Part shown: positions 46,716-56,333 of the stretch, piece by piece
Layout: the number at the start of each line of letters is the position of its first letter
Numbering within the stretch: the stretch's first letter is position 1
Origin: Thalassotalea sp. ND16A
Lineage (GTDB): Bacteria > Pseudomonadota > Gammaproteobacteria > Enterobacterales > Alteromonadaceae
Assembly (NCBI RefSeq): GCF_000764205.1
Contig: NZ_JQDZ01000104.1
Span: 34,375 to 98,374, forward strand
Length of the DNA stretch: 64,000 bases
Direction: 5' to 3'
The notes under the pieces: model-generated
Database searches by the model: none
The model's input: only the letters and a program-made list of their open reading frames with translations
Told to the model about the DNA's origin: nothing
Made by a program: the position numbers and the translations under genes

Positions 46716-46733
46716 ACAAATTCGAATAACGTT

Positions 46734-47651
46734 ATGAATATTCTTGCCATAATTAGCCCTTTGATTTTCGTTGGGCTGATCGGCTTTATTACCAGTAAAT
46801 ACGATTGGTTTAGCAAGAGCCAAGTCGACAGCCTGGCCAAGTTTACCTTTAATTTGTCAATTCCCGCGTTTTTGTTTCAACAATTGGCAAACGCGGATTT
46901 AAGCAATATAGATCTTAGTGTGTATGGCGCATTTTATGCGCCTGTGCTTATTGTTTATTGCCTGGCATGGTGCATAAATTACTATTTTCACCAACAGCAC
47001 AATCATGATCAAACAGCGTCTGCATCTTATGCGTTGGGGGCGAGCTATTCAAATAATGTTATCGTCGGATTGCCGGTTAGTTTGATGGTGTTGGGCGAAG
47101 AAGTTTTGCCTGTTGTGTTTCTGGTGGTTAGTCTACATAGCGCACTGCTCTTTGGTATCACCAGTTTTTTATCGGTGAAAGGTAAAACTTTTCGCTGGTC
47201 AATTTTTTTCAGGCAAACTCTATGTAACCCTTTGATCATCGCCATTAGCGCGGGCTTTATGATCAATTTAATGGCAGTAACCTTGCCACAAATCCTCAAT
47301 GATTGTTTATTATTGCTCGGGAAACCGGCGATTACATTGGCATTATTTCTGTTAGGCGCTTCCTTAGCCTATTACCGTATTCGCAGTGAAATTAAATTTA
47401 TCATCTGCGCAAGCGTACTCAAATTAATGGTATTACCTGCTTTGGTTTTTATCAGTACCCGATATATTTTTGAGTTTAACTCACTCATTATCACCACTCT
47501 GGTTATTTTGAGTGCGAGCCCCACCGGGGTAAATGCGTATTTAATCGTAAAACAACACGAAAAACATCAACAAACCGTCGCCGGCAGTATCGTGGTGAGT
47601 ACGCTAATATCAATAGTTACGATACCTGTTTGGTTATTGCTGTTGCCTTAA
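46734..47651 (+). CDS. AEC-family permease
   Basis: A 305-residue membrane protein with about ten helices in two repeated halves. LAKFTFNLSIPAFLFQQLA and SYSNNVIVGLPVSLMVLGEE are typical of the auxin-efflux-carrier (AEC) family, which in bacteria exports malate and other organic anions. It lies 18 bp behind the TPR-sulfotransferase and so is probably co-transcribed. The substrate is unknown. Confidence 0.88.
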   Translation: MNILAIISPLIFVGLIGFITSKYDWFSKSQVDSLAKFTFNLSIPAFLFQQLANADLSNIDLSVYGAFYAPVLIVYCLAWCINYYFHQQHNHDQTASASYALGASYSNNVIVGLPVSLMVLGEEVLPVVFLVVSLHSALLFGITSFLSVKGKTFRWSIFFRQTLCNPLIIAISAGFMINLMAVTLPQILNDCLLLLGKPAITLALFLLGASLAYYRIRSEIKFIICASVLKLMVLPALVFISTRYIFEFNSLIITTLVILSASPTGVNAYLIVKQHEKHQQTVAGSIVVSTLISIVTIPVWLLLLP

Positions 47652-47700
47652 CAAGATTGTGTCAGCCCAATGTGTCGCTGTTTTTTAGGCGTAGATATCT

Positions 47701-48855
47701 TTAGAGTGCACCACAGCATTGTTTGTATTTTTTCCCTGAGCCACAGCTACAAGGGCTATTTCTGCTCGCGGGCACCACAGCTGCATTTGTGTTCGCTGTA
47801 CCACTTTGGCCAAGATTGTTTTCGCTCCCTTGCGCAGGCTTAGCCGTTACCGGTTTGACGGCTGTTGGTTTTGCCTTTACCGGCGTGGCTGCTGCATTTG
47901 TCAGTTTTGCAACTTCGGGACTCAGAGCAGGGTCAATGATGCAGTGAATTAGCATCTGTAATGCGCTGCCGCCGTTGGTAAGCTGCAGTTTATTGTCAAA
48001 ATTTCGTGCCAGTTGAAAGGTGCGATCTCTTAACTGATGATACTGTGGCCAGCCTTGTTCAGTAATACCATACAGGCTCCAAAGGCGACGCCAGTCTTGC
48101 GCGAAATTATCAATAATTTGATGGAAGCCAATGATGCCATCGGCGTTATTTTCTGGGTTATTGATTTCTACTTTTAAGTCATCGATTAAATTTTCCAACT
48201 CACCAGGAGACATTACCACAGGCGCATTAAAGCGTTCCATTAAAATGTTTGGTTTGTGCTGTGGGTCAAATTCCAGGTGCTTAGTTGCTAACGTCGCATC
48301 CTGAATTCCTGGGACTTGTGAGTTATCTATCATTTGCCAAAATTTACTGGAACCCATGGTATCGATAACTAAATGGATACGGCGGATGTCGCTATCATTG
48401 ACCACTTTATGAGGTTTCCATGAATCAAATATCCAGCATTCACCGGCGGCCATGTTGACTTGTTTATCAGCACAATGAAAGATCACATTCTCGGTGGTAA
48501 TGATTGGGATGTGGATCCTTACCCGTTTATACCAATGGTAGTTGATGTCGGTATGGATTGGCACTTCACAACCCGGCTCTAACGCCATCAAGCGTGAGCG
48601 GCCAAACACTTCGTTAAATGAAGCGAGAATTTGTTGGATGTACGGCAGTTTGCTCAGTGCCTGGGTTTGTTCTATCGGGCCTTTAAAGTCGTTATTAATT
48701 TGTCCGCCAACACTTAATAACGGTACCGCGATATTGCCGGCAAAGCCTTCGTGGTGCGCATGCCAGTCTTGCTCGGTAAGTTGCAATACTTCCGCTTGTA
48801 AGCGTTCAATATCAAAGCTTAATGGTAATTTAAAAAATTCGTGTTTTAACTTCAT
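47701..48855 (-). CDS. Aspartyl/asparaginyl beta-hydroxylase-like protein with SEC-C end
   Basis: The start was set at ATG 48855 (MKLKHEFFKLPLSF, 384 residues). Residues 30-190 form a 2-oxoglutarate/Fe-dependent Asp/Asn beta-hydroxylase-like domain, with GCEVPIHTDINYHWYKRVR and WKPHKVVNDSDIRRIHLVID carrying the Fe-binding His residues and a 2-oxoglutarate-binding Arg. A helical middle follows, then a Pro/Ala linker and a C-terminal SEC-C zinc motif (NSPCSCGSGKKYKQCCG). SEC-C is a Cys-rich zinc module of SecA and other proteins that binds partners. It starts 20 bp downstream of the sulfotransferase, which ends in the same motif. Confidence 0.88.
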   Translation of the reverse strand: MKLKHEFFKLPLSFDIERLQAEVLQLTEQDWHAHHEGFAGNIAVPLLSVGGQINNDFKGPIEQTQALSKLPYIQQILASFNEVFGRSRLMALEPGCEVPIHTDINYHWYKRVRIHIPIITTENVIFHCADKQVNMAAGECWIFDSWKPHKVVNDSDIRRIHLVIDTMGSSKFWQMIDNSQVPGIQDATLATKHLEFDPQHKPNILMERFNAPVVMSPGELENLIDDLKVEINNPENNADGIIGFHQIIDNFAQDWRRLWSLYGITEQGWPQYHQLRDRTFQLARNFDNKLQLTNGGSALQMLIHCIIDPALSPEVAKLTNAAATPVKAKPTAVKPVTAKPAQGSENNLGQSGTANTNAAVVPASRNSPCSCGSGKKYKQCCGAL

Positions 48856-48875
48856 CGTAAATCCGGGAGCGAACG

Positions 48876-49919
48876 CTAGGCCAATTGGCCATGGCATTGT
48901 TTGTAACGTTTATTGGAGCCACAGGGGCAAGGAGAGTTTCTCGAAACTGGCGGTTGTACCGATTGCTGCACTGACGGCGATTGCGTTGGTGTTAGCGCTT
49001 CGCTTTGAGATTCGGCGCTAGCAATTAATTGCTGAGCGATATCAGTGCTTATTTGCTCTTGCTGGCAATTGCCTAAATGCTCGTTTAAACTAGCTACCAA
49101 ATCCTCAACTTGCGGCATTTGTGCTGCCAGCAGATGTGCTTTTTTATGCCACTTGGTCTTGCTTGGTGTGCTTAACGTATACTGAGATAACGGCAACCCA
49201 TCTTTATAGCTGTCGGTCAGTTGCTGATCGGCATCAAGACCGGCAAATTGGCAAATGTCGTTGACGACTTGCTCTGGTTGCTCGATTAACTGCTGATAAT
49301 TGATCATTTTCCAGCGGTTATCAGCAAGCGCTGTTAAATCCTTAATAATGGTAGCGTTACTCACTTGCCATTGGTGAGTCGCAATTTCTTCCAGTTTTTT
49401 GCCTTTTAGCTGTTGCCAGTTTGGTGGTAAAAATAGTGACCATTTGCCAGCAAAACCCGGCAAATTTGGATAAGTTCGAAAATGACCAGAGTTCCAGGCA
49501 TCCATGATACTGCTGATGTTTGCTTTCGGATCTCGAACCAAATAGATAAACAGTGCATCAGGAAAAAGTTTATTTAAAAACGGTATGCGTAGCGAATTTT
49601 TTGGCGTTTTTTCTAAAAAGCGTACTTGTTGTTCACTGTCTTGATTGTAGGCAACACCATCTCGATTGATTAACATCGATTTAAAGCGTTGTCGTAAAAC
49701 TTCGGCATTTTCATCATCGGCATCATCGGCAGTGAGCGCATTCGACTCAAAACCTCGAAATACGGTACTGAATTTAGGAATATGTTCAATAACGGCATGG
49801 CTCTCATCACCGATAGTCCAGACACCTTTTACTTTCGATAAGGTTTCAAATAATAGGGTACTACCAGAACGTGGCGCCGATAAAATGATTATTGGCCTGT
49901 TAAAAATACGTGTTGTCAC
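48876..49919 (-). CDS. Sulfotransferase with SEC-C end
   Basis: A 347-residue protein with a GTG start at 49919. The sulfotransferase fold has the PAPS loops IIILSAPRSGSTLLFETLSK and LFIYLVRDPKANISSIMDAW at residues 9-160. After a Gln/Ser-rich linker the C-terminus carries a SEC-C zinc motif (NSPCPCGSNKRYKQCHG, Cys-x-Cys ... Cys-His). The hydroxylase-like gene follows by 20 bp on the same strand and ends in the same motif, so the two products may share a partner. The acceptor is unknown. Confidence 0.88.
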   Translation of the reverse strand: MTTRIFNRPIIILSAPRSGSTLLFETLSKVKGVWTIGDESHAVIEHIPKFSTVFRGFESNALTADDADDENAEVLRQRFKSMLINRDGVAYNQDSEQQVRFLEKTPKNSLRIPFLNKLFPDALFIYLVRDPKANISSIMDAWNSGHFRTYPNLPGFAGKWSLFLPPNWQQLKGKKLEEIATHQWQVSNATIIKDLTALADNRWKMINYQQLIEQPEQVVNDICQFAGLDADQQLTDSYKDGLPLSQYTLSTPSKTKWHKKAHLLAAQMPQVEDLVASLNEHLGNCQQEQISTDIAQQLIASAESQSEALTPTQSPSVQQSVQPPVSRNSPCPCGSNKRYKQCHGQLA

Positions 49920-50114
49920 AATGTTGCTACAGCTCTAATCTTGAAAGTGAGGGTGAATTATTAATGATTACATCAAGGCTACATCATATGTTAAGTAACG
50001 ATATCAATACAAGGCTAATCAAATGATAATGGTTAGCATTTATTGCTTAAACCGTAAACTTTCTTTATTGTTAGCTGATACAGAATCTATAACAACTAAA
50101 AAAACTGGATAATT

Positions 50115-51461
50115 ATGGCAGCAGCACGTGGTGGGTTTAGCTCACGTTTAGGGTTTATTTTGGCAGCGGCAGGGTCTGCGGTTGGCTTGGGCAACATTTG
50201 GGGGTTTCCCACACAAACAGCAAGTAATGGTGGTGCAGCGTTTGTGCTGGTCTATTTGGTGTTGGCGTTTTGTTTAGCCTACCCGGCATTTATGGCGGAA
50301 TTGATGATTGGTCGCTACGGCCAGGCGAATGCGGTAACCTCTTTACAAAAAATGTCTCGTCAAGCCTGGCAAAAAAAGTTTGCTTTTATGGTCGGTTTTG
50401 GCGGTATCATTTGTGCAACGTTGATCCTCAGTTTTTACGGCATAATTGCGGGCTGGATGATGTCATATGCAGTCGAGCCCTTTGCCAAAATGATAGGTAT
50501 GCCACCGGTCGCTGAATGGGTCATTACTCAGGGCATAACCCGCAATGTACTCTTTACCGCCTTGTTTATGTTTTTAACGGTGTTCATAATTCGTCGTGGC
50601 GTTGAAGATGGTATTGAAAAGTGGTCTAAACGGTTAATGCCGATGTTGATTGCCTTGTTAGTGCTACTGATCATTTATGTCATGACGCTCGACGGTGCAA
50701 GCGATGGCCTGGATGCATATTTAAACCCGGACTTATCAAAAGTGTTTGAACCTGATTTGTTAGTAAGTGCTTTGGGGCAGGCGTTCTTTTCATTGTCATT
50801 AGGCACGAGTGTGATGGTGATTTACGGCTCATACATTAGTAAAAAAGAAAATTTGGTTACCCTGGGAGCACAGGTAACCTTGATTGATGTATCCATTGCC
50901 TTTTTAGCCGGGTTATTGATCATCCCGTCAATGTACGTAGCGCAAGCTCAGGGCGTTGCTATTTTTGCTGCCGATGGCTCATTAATTTCGGGGCCGTCTA
51001 TGGTATTTTCGGTATTGCCAACGCTATTTGAAGGCATGGGTGCTATTGGTTTATTTGTTGGTTTTGCCTTTTTTATATTAATGAGCATTGCCGCGTTAAC
51101 ATCAAGCATTTCGATGCTGGAAGGTCCGGTATCTTATGCGGTTGAACGCCACGATATTGAACGTACCAAAGCCACCACAGGCATCGGCTTTATTATCTTT
51201 TTGATGAGTACACTTATTGTCTTAAATCTTGATTTTATGCTCGACTTCGTCGCTACCCTTGCTACCGAATATGGGCAACCAATCATCGCCATGTTGTGTT
51301 GTATCTTTGTTGGCTGGATTTGGCAGCGCAGTGAAATATTGGCAGAGATTAAACAGGGGAATGAGCAGGTTGAAAGCTCATTATTTTGGAAAATCTGGCC
51401 CTGGTATACCAAGTTTGTCTGCCCGGTAGCCATTGCTATGGTGTTTATCCATTCGCTGTAA
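50115..51461 (+). CDS. Sodium-dependent transporter, NSS/SNF family
   Basis: A 448-residue membrane protein with about 11-12 helices. The NSS signature is clear in helix 1 (GSAVGLGNIWGFPTQTASNG) and in MAELMIGRYGQ and FSLSLGTSVMVIYGSYI. These carriers take up amino acids or amines with sodium. The substrate is unknown. The gene stands alone with its own terminator. Confidence 0.93.
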   Translation: MAAARGGFSSRLGFILAAAGSAVGLGNIWGFPTQTASNGGAAFVLVYLVLAFCLAYPAFMAELMIGRYGQANAVTSLQKMSRQAWQKKFAFMVGFGGIICATLILSFYGIIAGWMMSYAVEPFAKMIGMPPVAEWVITQGITRNVLFTALFMFLTVFIIRRGVEDGIEKWSKRLMPMLIALLVLLIIYVMTLDGASDGLDAYLNPDLSKVFEPDLLVSALGQAFFSLSLGTSVMVIYGSYISKKENLVTLGAQVTLIDVSIAFLAGLLIIPSMYVAQAQGVAIFAADGSLISGPSMVFSVLPTLFEGMGAIGLFVGFAFFILMSIAALTSSISMLEGPVSYAVERHDIERTKATTGIGFIIFLMSTLIVLNLDFMLDFVATLATEYGQPIIAMLCCIFVGWIWQRSEILAEIKQGNEQVESSLFWKIWPWYTKFVCPVAIAMVFIHSL

Positions 51462-51483
51462 GTCACTCGACATAAACGTGATA

Positions 51484-51507
51484 AAAAAGCTGCTTGGTGC
51501 AGCTTTT
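51484..51507 (+). terminator. Rho-independent terminator of the NSS transporter gene
   Basis: AAAAAGCTGC pairs with GCAGCTTTT around TTGGT. Confidence 0.8.
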
Positions 51508-51567
51508 ATTGTGCAGAGAGGTAGTTATATTCCTGCACCATGGATGGGAAAAAGGAGCTCCGCCTAT

Positions 51568-51587
51568 GGTTGGCGGGGTTTTAACCT
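51568..51587. repeat. 20-bp repeat shared with the region after ffh
   Basis: GGTTGGCGGGGTTTTAACCT occurs here and exactly again at 63859-63878. It lies in the gap between convergent genes. Confidence 0.85.
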
Positions 51588-51624
51588 AGAATTTTTGCCG
51601 GGAGGTAATTATCCAGGGAGCCGG

Positions 51625-52314
51625 CTATTTTGGCCAATTTAATCGCCATGGCTGCGGCAATTGAGCTAACGCACTGATACAGTTTGCGTCAGTAAAAAAT
51701 TCACCGGAACTGGGCAGTTGGCTAAATTGATATTGCTCGCCATTAAGTTCAAACTTCAGCGCGTAGGCATGTAAGTAGCCTCTGTCAGACATATCCGCAG
51801 GGTTATAAATAGCATCGCCCGCAATGGCTGAGCCAATGCTGTTTAAAGCAACTCTCAGCTGATGGGTTTTACCCGTTCGCGGCCTCAGTACAAACAGCCT
51901 TAACCCTTGCGCTAACGAATAACTGAAAAACTGGGTGATCGCAGGGTTATTGCTGGTTCGGGCTAAACGCCAGCTACTGCGCCGGCTCTTTACCATATCG
52001 CCTTTAATCCAACCTTGTTTTTTCTTTGGTTTATCTTTGCTGATGGCGAGATAAAATTTGTCAATTAAATGTTGTTCAAACATTTTACCCAAGGCTCTGG
52101 CGGTTAGTTTATTTTTGGCAAACAATAACAAGCCGGAGGTCATTTTATCTAAGCGGTGTACCGGAAAAAGTTCATCGTATTGCTGTTGTGCTTTAACCTG
52201 ATTGAATACGCCCTGGCCTGGATTATCTTCATCGTGAAAATTGCAATTTTCCGCTTTATCAATCACCACAAAATCATTATTTTCAAAAATAACGGAATAA
52301 GTAAGTGCTGTCAT
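51625..52314 (-). CDS. RluA-family pseudouridine synthase
   Basis: The start was set at ATG 52314 (MTALTYSVIFENNDFVVIDK, 229 residues); the antiporter stop lies one base upstream (TAAAATG), so translation is probably coupled. The catalytic Asp lies in PVHRLDKMTSGLLLFAKN, and RPRTGKTHQLRVAL is the conserved second motif. It is a short RluA/TruC-type enzyme without an S4 domain, acting on rRNA or tRNA uridine. The target cannot be read from the sequence. Confidence 0.9.
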   Translation of the reverse strand: MTALTYSVIFENNDFVVIDKAENCNFHDEDNPGQGVFNQVKAQQQYDELFPVHRLDKMTSGLLLFAKNKLTARALGKMFEQHLIDKFYLAISKDKPKKKQGWIKGDMVKSRRSSWRLARTSNNPAITQFFSYSLAQGLRLFVLRPRTGKTHQLRVALNSIGSAIAGDAIYNPADMSDRGYLHAYALKFELNGEQYQFSQLPSSGEFFTDANCISALAQLPQPWRLNWPK

Positions 52315-52315
52315 T

Positions 52316-53674
52316 TTATAACATCGCACCGACAATGAAGAAGCCGATGATGGTAAGCATTGCCGCAAAAATGGTATAAGGTAATTGGGTTTTAACATGC
52401 TCAAAATGATCACAGCCACTGGCGATAGAGGCTACCACGGTTGAGTCTGAAATAGGCGAAGAGTGATCGCCAAATATACCACCACTCAATACTGCACCAA
52501 CCAGAAAGGGGACTGGCATTCCTGTTTCCAGGGCAATAGGGATTGCAATAGGGATTAATAAAGCAAAGGTGCCCCAAGACGTACCCGTAGAAAATGCCAT
52601 GATAGCGGCGGCTAAAAAGATCAGCGGTGCGATTAATATCAGCGGAAAATCGCTGGTAATTAAACTACTGACATAGGTACCTGTGCCTAAACCTTTAATC
52701 GCGTCACCAAAGGCAAAGCTCAATACCAATATCGTCACCGCCGGTAACATATTACCAATGCCTTTGATAAAGCCTTGGCTAAGCTCTTTTAGTGTTAGTA
52801 ATTTATAACCGAAGATCATTATTATCAACATAACTAACGATGATACTATTGCAATGAACACCGAAAATGAGCCTGAGCCTCTGCGAATATCGCCATCACC
52901 GGTAACCCACAATAAGGTTAAGGTGATCGCTAATAAACTTAACATCGGTATCCACATTACCCGTGCTTTCGCCGTTTTTACTTGTTCAGTCGATTGCGCC
53001 GGTACTACCATGCTTTCGCTGTTGGCCATGGGACCATAAACTTTACCGCTATAAGCGGTATAGTAGGCCAGCATTACCGCGATGATGGCATAAAAATTAT
53101 AGGATAAGGTACCAAGTAAAACACCTGTTGGGTCTTCTAAATTATAGCCGTCAAGCAGACCTAAAAGGTAAGCGCCCCAGCCGTTGATAAGAAACAAAAC
53201 ACTAATTGGTGCACAGGTAGAGTCGAGCAAGAAAGCAAGTTTTGCTCTGCTAATGCCATGTTGATCAAACAGTTTTTGCGAAGCCATACCCGCGGTGAAC
53301 ATACTCAAATTGGTATCGGTAAAAATGGACGTGCCAACTATGGTAGGTAATAGGGTTGCTTGTCGTTTTGTTTTCACCAGGCTGAGTCTAGATAAACTTT
53401 CAATAAACCCCTGTACCGCACCTGAGCGATTCATTAGCTCAACCAAGGCACCAATGAGTAAACTAAAAGTGATGATTTGAGCATTACTAGTAGACGAAAA
53501 TACCTGCGCTACCTCAGCAAGTGATTGCACCCCGGCGGTAAGCGGGTTCCAATTTTCCAATAATAAAAAACATAAAAACAAACCGCTAATTAACGCCAAG
53601 ATTGCGTTTTTACGCCAAATGGCAATGGCGATGGCGAGTGCCGGGGGTAATAAGGTTAGAGCTGTATCTTGCAT
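52316..53674 (-). CDS. Na+/H+ antiporter, NhaC family
   Basis: A 452-residue inner-membrane protein with about 12 helices. Marks: VGTSIFTDTNLSMFTAGMAS, LSGGIFGDHSSPISDSTV and AIMAFSTGTSWGTFALLIPI. It fits the NhaC superfamily of sodium/proton antiporters (some members exchange malate/lactate). The downstream pseudouridine synthase gene starts one base after its stop. Confidence 0.88.
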   Translation of the reverse strand: MQDTALTLLPPALAIAIAIWRKNAILALISGLFLCFLLLENWNPLTAGVQSLAEVAQVFSSTSNAQIITFSLLIGALVELMNRSGAVQGFIESLSRLSLVKTKRQATLLPTIVGTSIFTDTNLSMFTAGMASQKLFDQHGISRAKLAFLLDSTCAPISVLFLINGWGAYLLGLLDGYNLEDPTGVLLGTLSYNFYAIIAVMLAYYTAYSGKVYGPMANSESMVVPAQSTEQVKTAKARVMWIPMLSLLAITLTLLWVTGDGDIRRGSGSFSVFIAIVSSLVMLIIMIFGYKLLTLKELSQGFIKGIGNMLPAVTILVLSFAFGDAIKGLGTGTYVSSLITSDFPLILIAPLIFLAAAIMAFSTGTSWGTFALLIPIAIPIALETGMPVPFLVGAVLSGGIFGDHSSPISDSTVVASIASGCDHFEHVKTQLPYTIFAAMLTIIGFFIVGAML

Positions 53675-53989
53675 GAGTCACTTGCGGTTTATTTTTTTAT
53701 TGCTGTCAACTTTACCTTGAAATCAAACCTGTGCAAAGTAATGTTGAAATTAATACATTATTTTTTACAAATTGCCGCTTTCAAATGGCGTCAGTACCGG
53801 TAAACTGATTACCGGGTATCCTGCTGAGCAGCTGTAAATATCTATTATGATCTATATGACTGATTGTAGTGAAAAATCTGCTTGCCACTATTGAAAAACT
53901 GGATATTTACCCCACATCTAATTCTTAATGACTATAATATGCAAACTGGCAAACTATAATGAGCCGCCCATTTGTATTTCGGAGTGACT
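53675..53989. other. Intergenic region of nhaC-type gene and gshA
   Basis: 315 bp between divergent genes. It has an inverted repeat near 53791-53818 (GTACCGGTAA and TTACCGGGTA) and no gene. The gshA ribosome-binding site GGAG is at 53981. Confidence 0.45.
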
Positions 53990-55558
53990 TTGACTTTCTC
54001 TATTTTGGATTTAACCCAGGCTTTTGAACAACACCACTTATCTGCTATTTCTGGCGCTCAGCGCGGTATCGAGCGTGAAACGTTAAGGATAAAGCCGGAT
54101 GGCAACTTATCAACCCAAGGTCATAATTCAGCATTAGGCTCAGCACTAACCCATCAATATATCACCACTGATTATTCCGAAAGCTTATTGGAGTTTATTA
54201 CTCCGGTGTCTACCTCCATTGATGAATCGTTAAATCAGCTCAAGGACATTCAAAAATTCACCTTAAATAACATTGATGGTGATTATTTTTGGCCAATGAG
54301 TATGCCGTGTATGGTTGATAATGAAGAGCAGGTACAACTGGCTCAATATGGTTCATCGAATATCGGTACGATGAAAACTGTGTATCGTCAGGGCTTAAAA
54401 AATCGTTATGGCAGTATGATGCAGGTTATCGCCGGTATTCATTTTAACTTTTCTTTTTCGAAAGAATTCTTTAATAGCCTGCAAGAAATTACCGATGATA
54501 GTAGCCCATTGCAAGATTTCATCTCTGACCGGTACTTTGCGTTAATTCGAAATTACAAACGCCACGGCTGGTTAATTCCCTATTTGTTTGGCAGCTCACC
54601 GGCACTGTGCCCTTCATTTTTACAAGGCAAGCCTCATCAGCTGCCGTTTAAAAAAGCGCCAGCAGGTTGTCTCTACCTTGAACATGCGACTTCGCTGAGG
54701 ATGAGTGATTTAGGCTATACCAGTTCAGAGCAAGCTAATTTGAAGATCTGCAATAACAACATCGACACCTACGTTTCTGGTGTGCAACAAGCAATTAATC
54801 TGCCTTCAGAACAATTTGCCCATATCGGCGTTAAATTGAACGGTGAATATAAGCAGCTGAACAGCAATATTTTGCAAATTGAAAATGAATTATACGCGCC
54901 AATCAGGCCAAAACGCGTGGCAAAATCAGGGCAGAAGCCTTCAGATGCGCTCAAAGAAGGCGGGGTTGAGTATATCGAGGTACGCGCGATGGATGTGAAC
55001 CCATTTGTCAGTACCGGCATCAGCAAAGAGCAAATGCACTTTCTTGATGTGTTTATTACTTACTGCATGTTAAAAGACAGTCCGCAGATGAGTATAGATA
55101 AAAAGCGCGTATTTAATAGCAACACCGATAAAGTGGTGCTCGAAGGTCGAAAACCAGGATTAACGCTTAATGATAATGGTATTGAAAAAACCATACCAGA
55201 ATGGGGCGCTGAGATTTTTGCGGAGATGCAACTTATTGCCGGTCTTTATGATAAGGCTTATGCAACCACAGCCTATAGCGACGTTATAAAAGATGAACTG
55301 GCCAAAATACATGATCCACAGTTAACCCCGTCGGCACGGATCCTTGATGAATTGTTTACTACCGGCAAAGGCATAGTCACCTGGTCGATGGAATATGTAG
55401 AGCAATTCAGTAAAGAGTTAACGGAACATAGCTATCAGGTATTTGATGAAAAATTATTACAGCAACTGGCTGAAACGTCTTTGCAAAAGCAGGCTGAAAT
55501 AGAAAATTCAGATACCTTATCGTTTGATGATTTTCTTGAAGAATATTTTTCAAAATAA
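53990..55558 (+). CDS. gshA: Glutamate-cysteine ligase
   Basis: The start was set at TTG 53990, five bases after GGAG; GTG 53984 overlaps that site and a TTG at 53972 is also open. The 522-residue product matches the length of the gammaproteobacterial GshA type. It makes gamma-glutamylcysteine, the first step of glutathione synthesis, in the cytoplasm. Marks: ISGAQRGIERETLRI, TTDYSESLLEFITPV, MPCMVDNEEQVQLAQYG, AGIHFNFSF and YIEVRAMDVNPF. A strong terminator follows. Confidence 0.95.
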   Translation: MTFSILDLTQAFEQHHLSAISGAQRGIERETLRIKPDGNLSTQGHNSALGSALTHQYITTDYSESLLEFITPVSTSIDESLNQLKDIQKFTLNNIDGDYFWPMSMPCMVDNEEQVQLAQYGSSNIGTMKTVYRQGLKNRYGSMMQVIAGIHFNFSFSKEFFNSLQEITDDSSPLQDFISDRYFALIRNYKRHGWLIPYLFGSSPALCPSFLQGKPHQLPFKKAPAGCLYLEHATSLRMSDLGYTSSEQANLKICNNNIDTYVSGVQQAINLPSEQFAHIGVKLNGEYKQLNSNILQIENELYAPIRPKRVAKSGQKPSDALKEGGVEYIEVRAMDVNPFVSTGISKEQMHFLDVFITYCMLKDSPQMSIDKKRVFNSNTDKVVLEGRKPGLTLNDNGIEKTIPEWGAEIFAEMQLIAGLYDKAYATTAYSDVIKDELAKIHDPQLTPSARILDELFTTGKGIVTWSMEYVEQFSKELTEHSYQVFDEKLLQQLAETSLQKQAEIENSDTLSFDDFLEEYFSK

Positions 55559-55640
55559 ATTTAATTTAATTTGAACTATCTAAAAGATATGCACTCCTAC
55601 TTTAGGTAAGACATTTTATTTCCTTATGAATGACATTTTA

Positions 55641-55668
55641 AACGCATATTTTTATATGCGTTTTTTTT
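55641..55668 (+). terminator. Rho-independent terminator of gshA
   Basis: AACGCATAT pairs with ATATGCGTT across TTT and continues as a T-run of eight. Confidence 0.9.
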
Positions 55669-55766
55669 ATTTTAAAATTTATTTTAAAATTTTTGAACCT
55701 TTTAGATTTTTATTCGTCCTACTTAATGAAAGCAATTTTTCCCTGGACTGCTTTTGACTCTATAGA

Positions 55767-55796
55767 GCGCGTACTTGCAGTAACGCGCTTTTTTTT
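55767..55796 (+). terminator. Orphan Rho-independent terminator
   Basis: GCGCGT and ACT pair with AGT and ACGCGC around TGC, followed by eight T residues. No gene ends before it: the gshA terminator is already 100 bp upstream. It could end a small RNA starting after 55668. Confidence 0.7.
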
Positions 55797-55967
55797 GCCT
55801 AAAATATTTGCAGATCGGAATTGGAGGAAAGAAGTTCATTTTCAACCGAACCTGATACGAATAACCATTCGCAATACGATTTTTCACCCAACAATTTAAC
55901 GTAATGTAATTGAAACTCTGAATGGTAGATATGAGCGAATATGAGACCTCTACAATATAAGAAATAA

Positions 55968-56113
55968 TACACCGTCATCCTGTGCGAGCCTAAGCGAGAC
56001 ACGGGACCTCCCGACGGACCCTGAGACTCTAAAAAGAAATCAAATTTCTATAAGCACACTATTACTGGAGGAGGTACCGGATGTCGCTAGGGCTCCTCCG
56101 GCATGACGGTGTA
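55968..56113. repeat. 146-bp element with inverted ends TACACCGTCAT
   Basis: TACACCGTCAT at 55968-55978 is perfectly inverted at 56103-56113 (ATGACGGTGTA). The interior has paired stretches (GGACCTCC, then GGAGGAGGT and GGGCTCCTCC). No gene. It is most like a small MITE or intergenic palindromic repeat. Confidence 0.7.
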
Positions 56114-56136
56114 GTTTTCTAGTTTTGCAAAAAAAA

Positions 56137-56158
56137 GCACATAACCAACGTTATGTGC
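56137..56158. terminator. Stem-loop in the intergenic region before the lipoprotein gene
   Basis: GCACATAAC pairs perfectly with GTTATGTGC. On the minus strand the stem is followed by eight T residues, so it could end a minus-strand transcript, though no gene is visible there. The other parts of 55559-56333 hold no gene that I can support. Confidence 0.5.
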
Positions 56159-56333
56159 CAAGAATAAAACCAGGGAGAAATAAAATATTCATAAAGTAAG
56201 AATGCCAAAAGACTGAAAAGTTCAGAAAGTTTTCAAAAATAATAAAAATAATAAAAATAATTTCTTATTTCTGGCAAACTAGTAGTCAACAGTGACCAAT
56301 AGCGATAACAAAACCGTTTTCTTTTGAGTGCCT

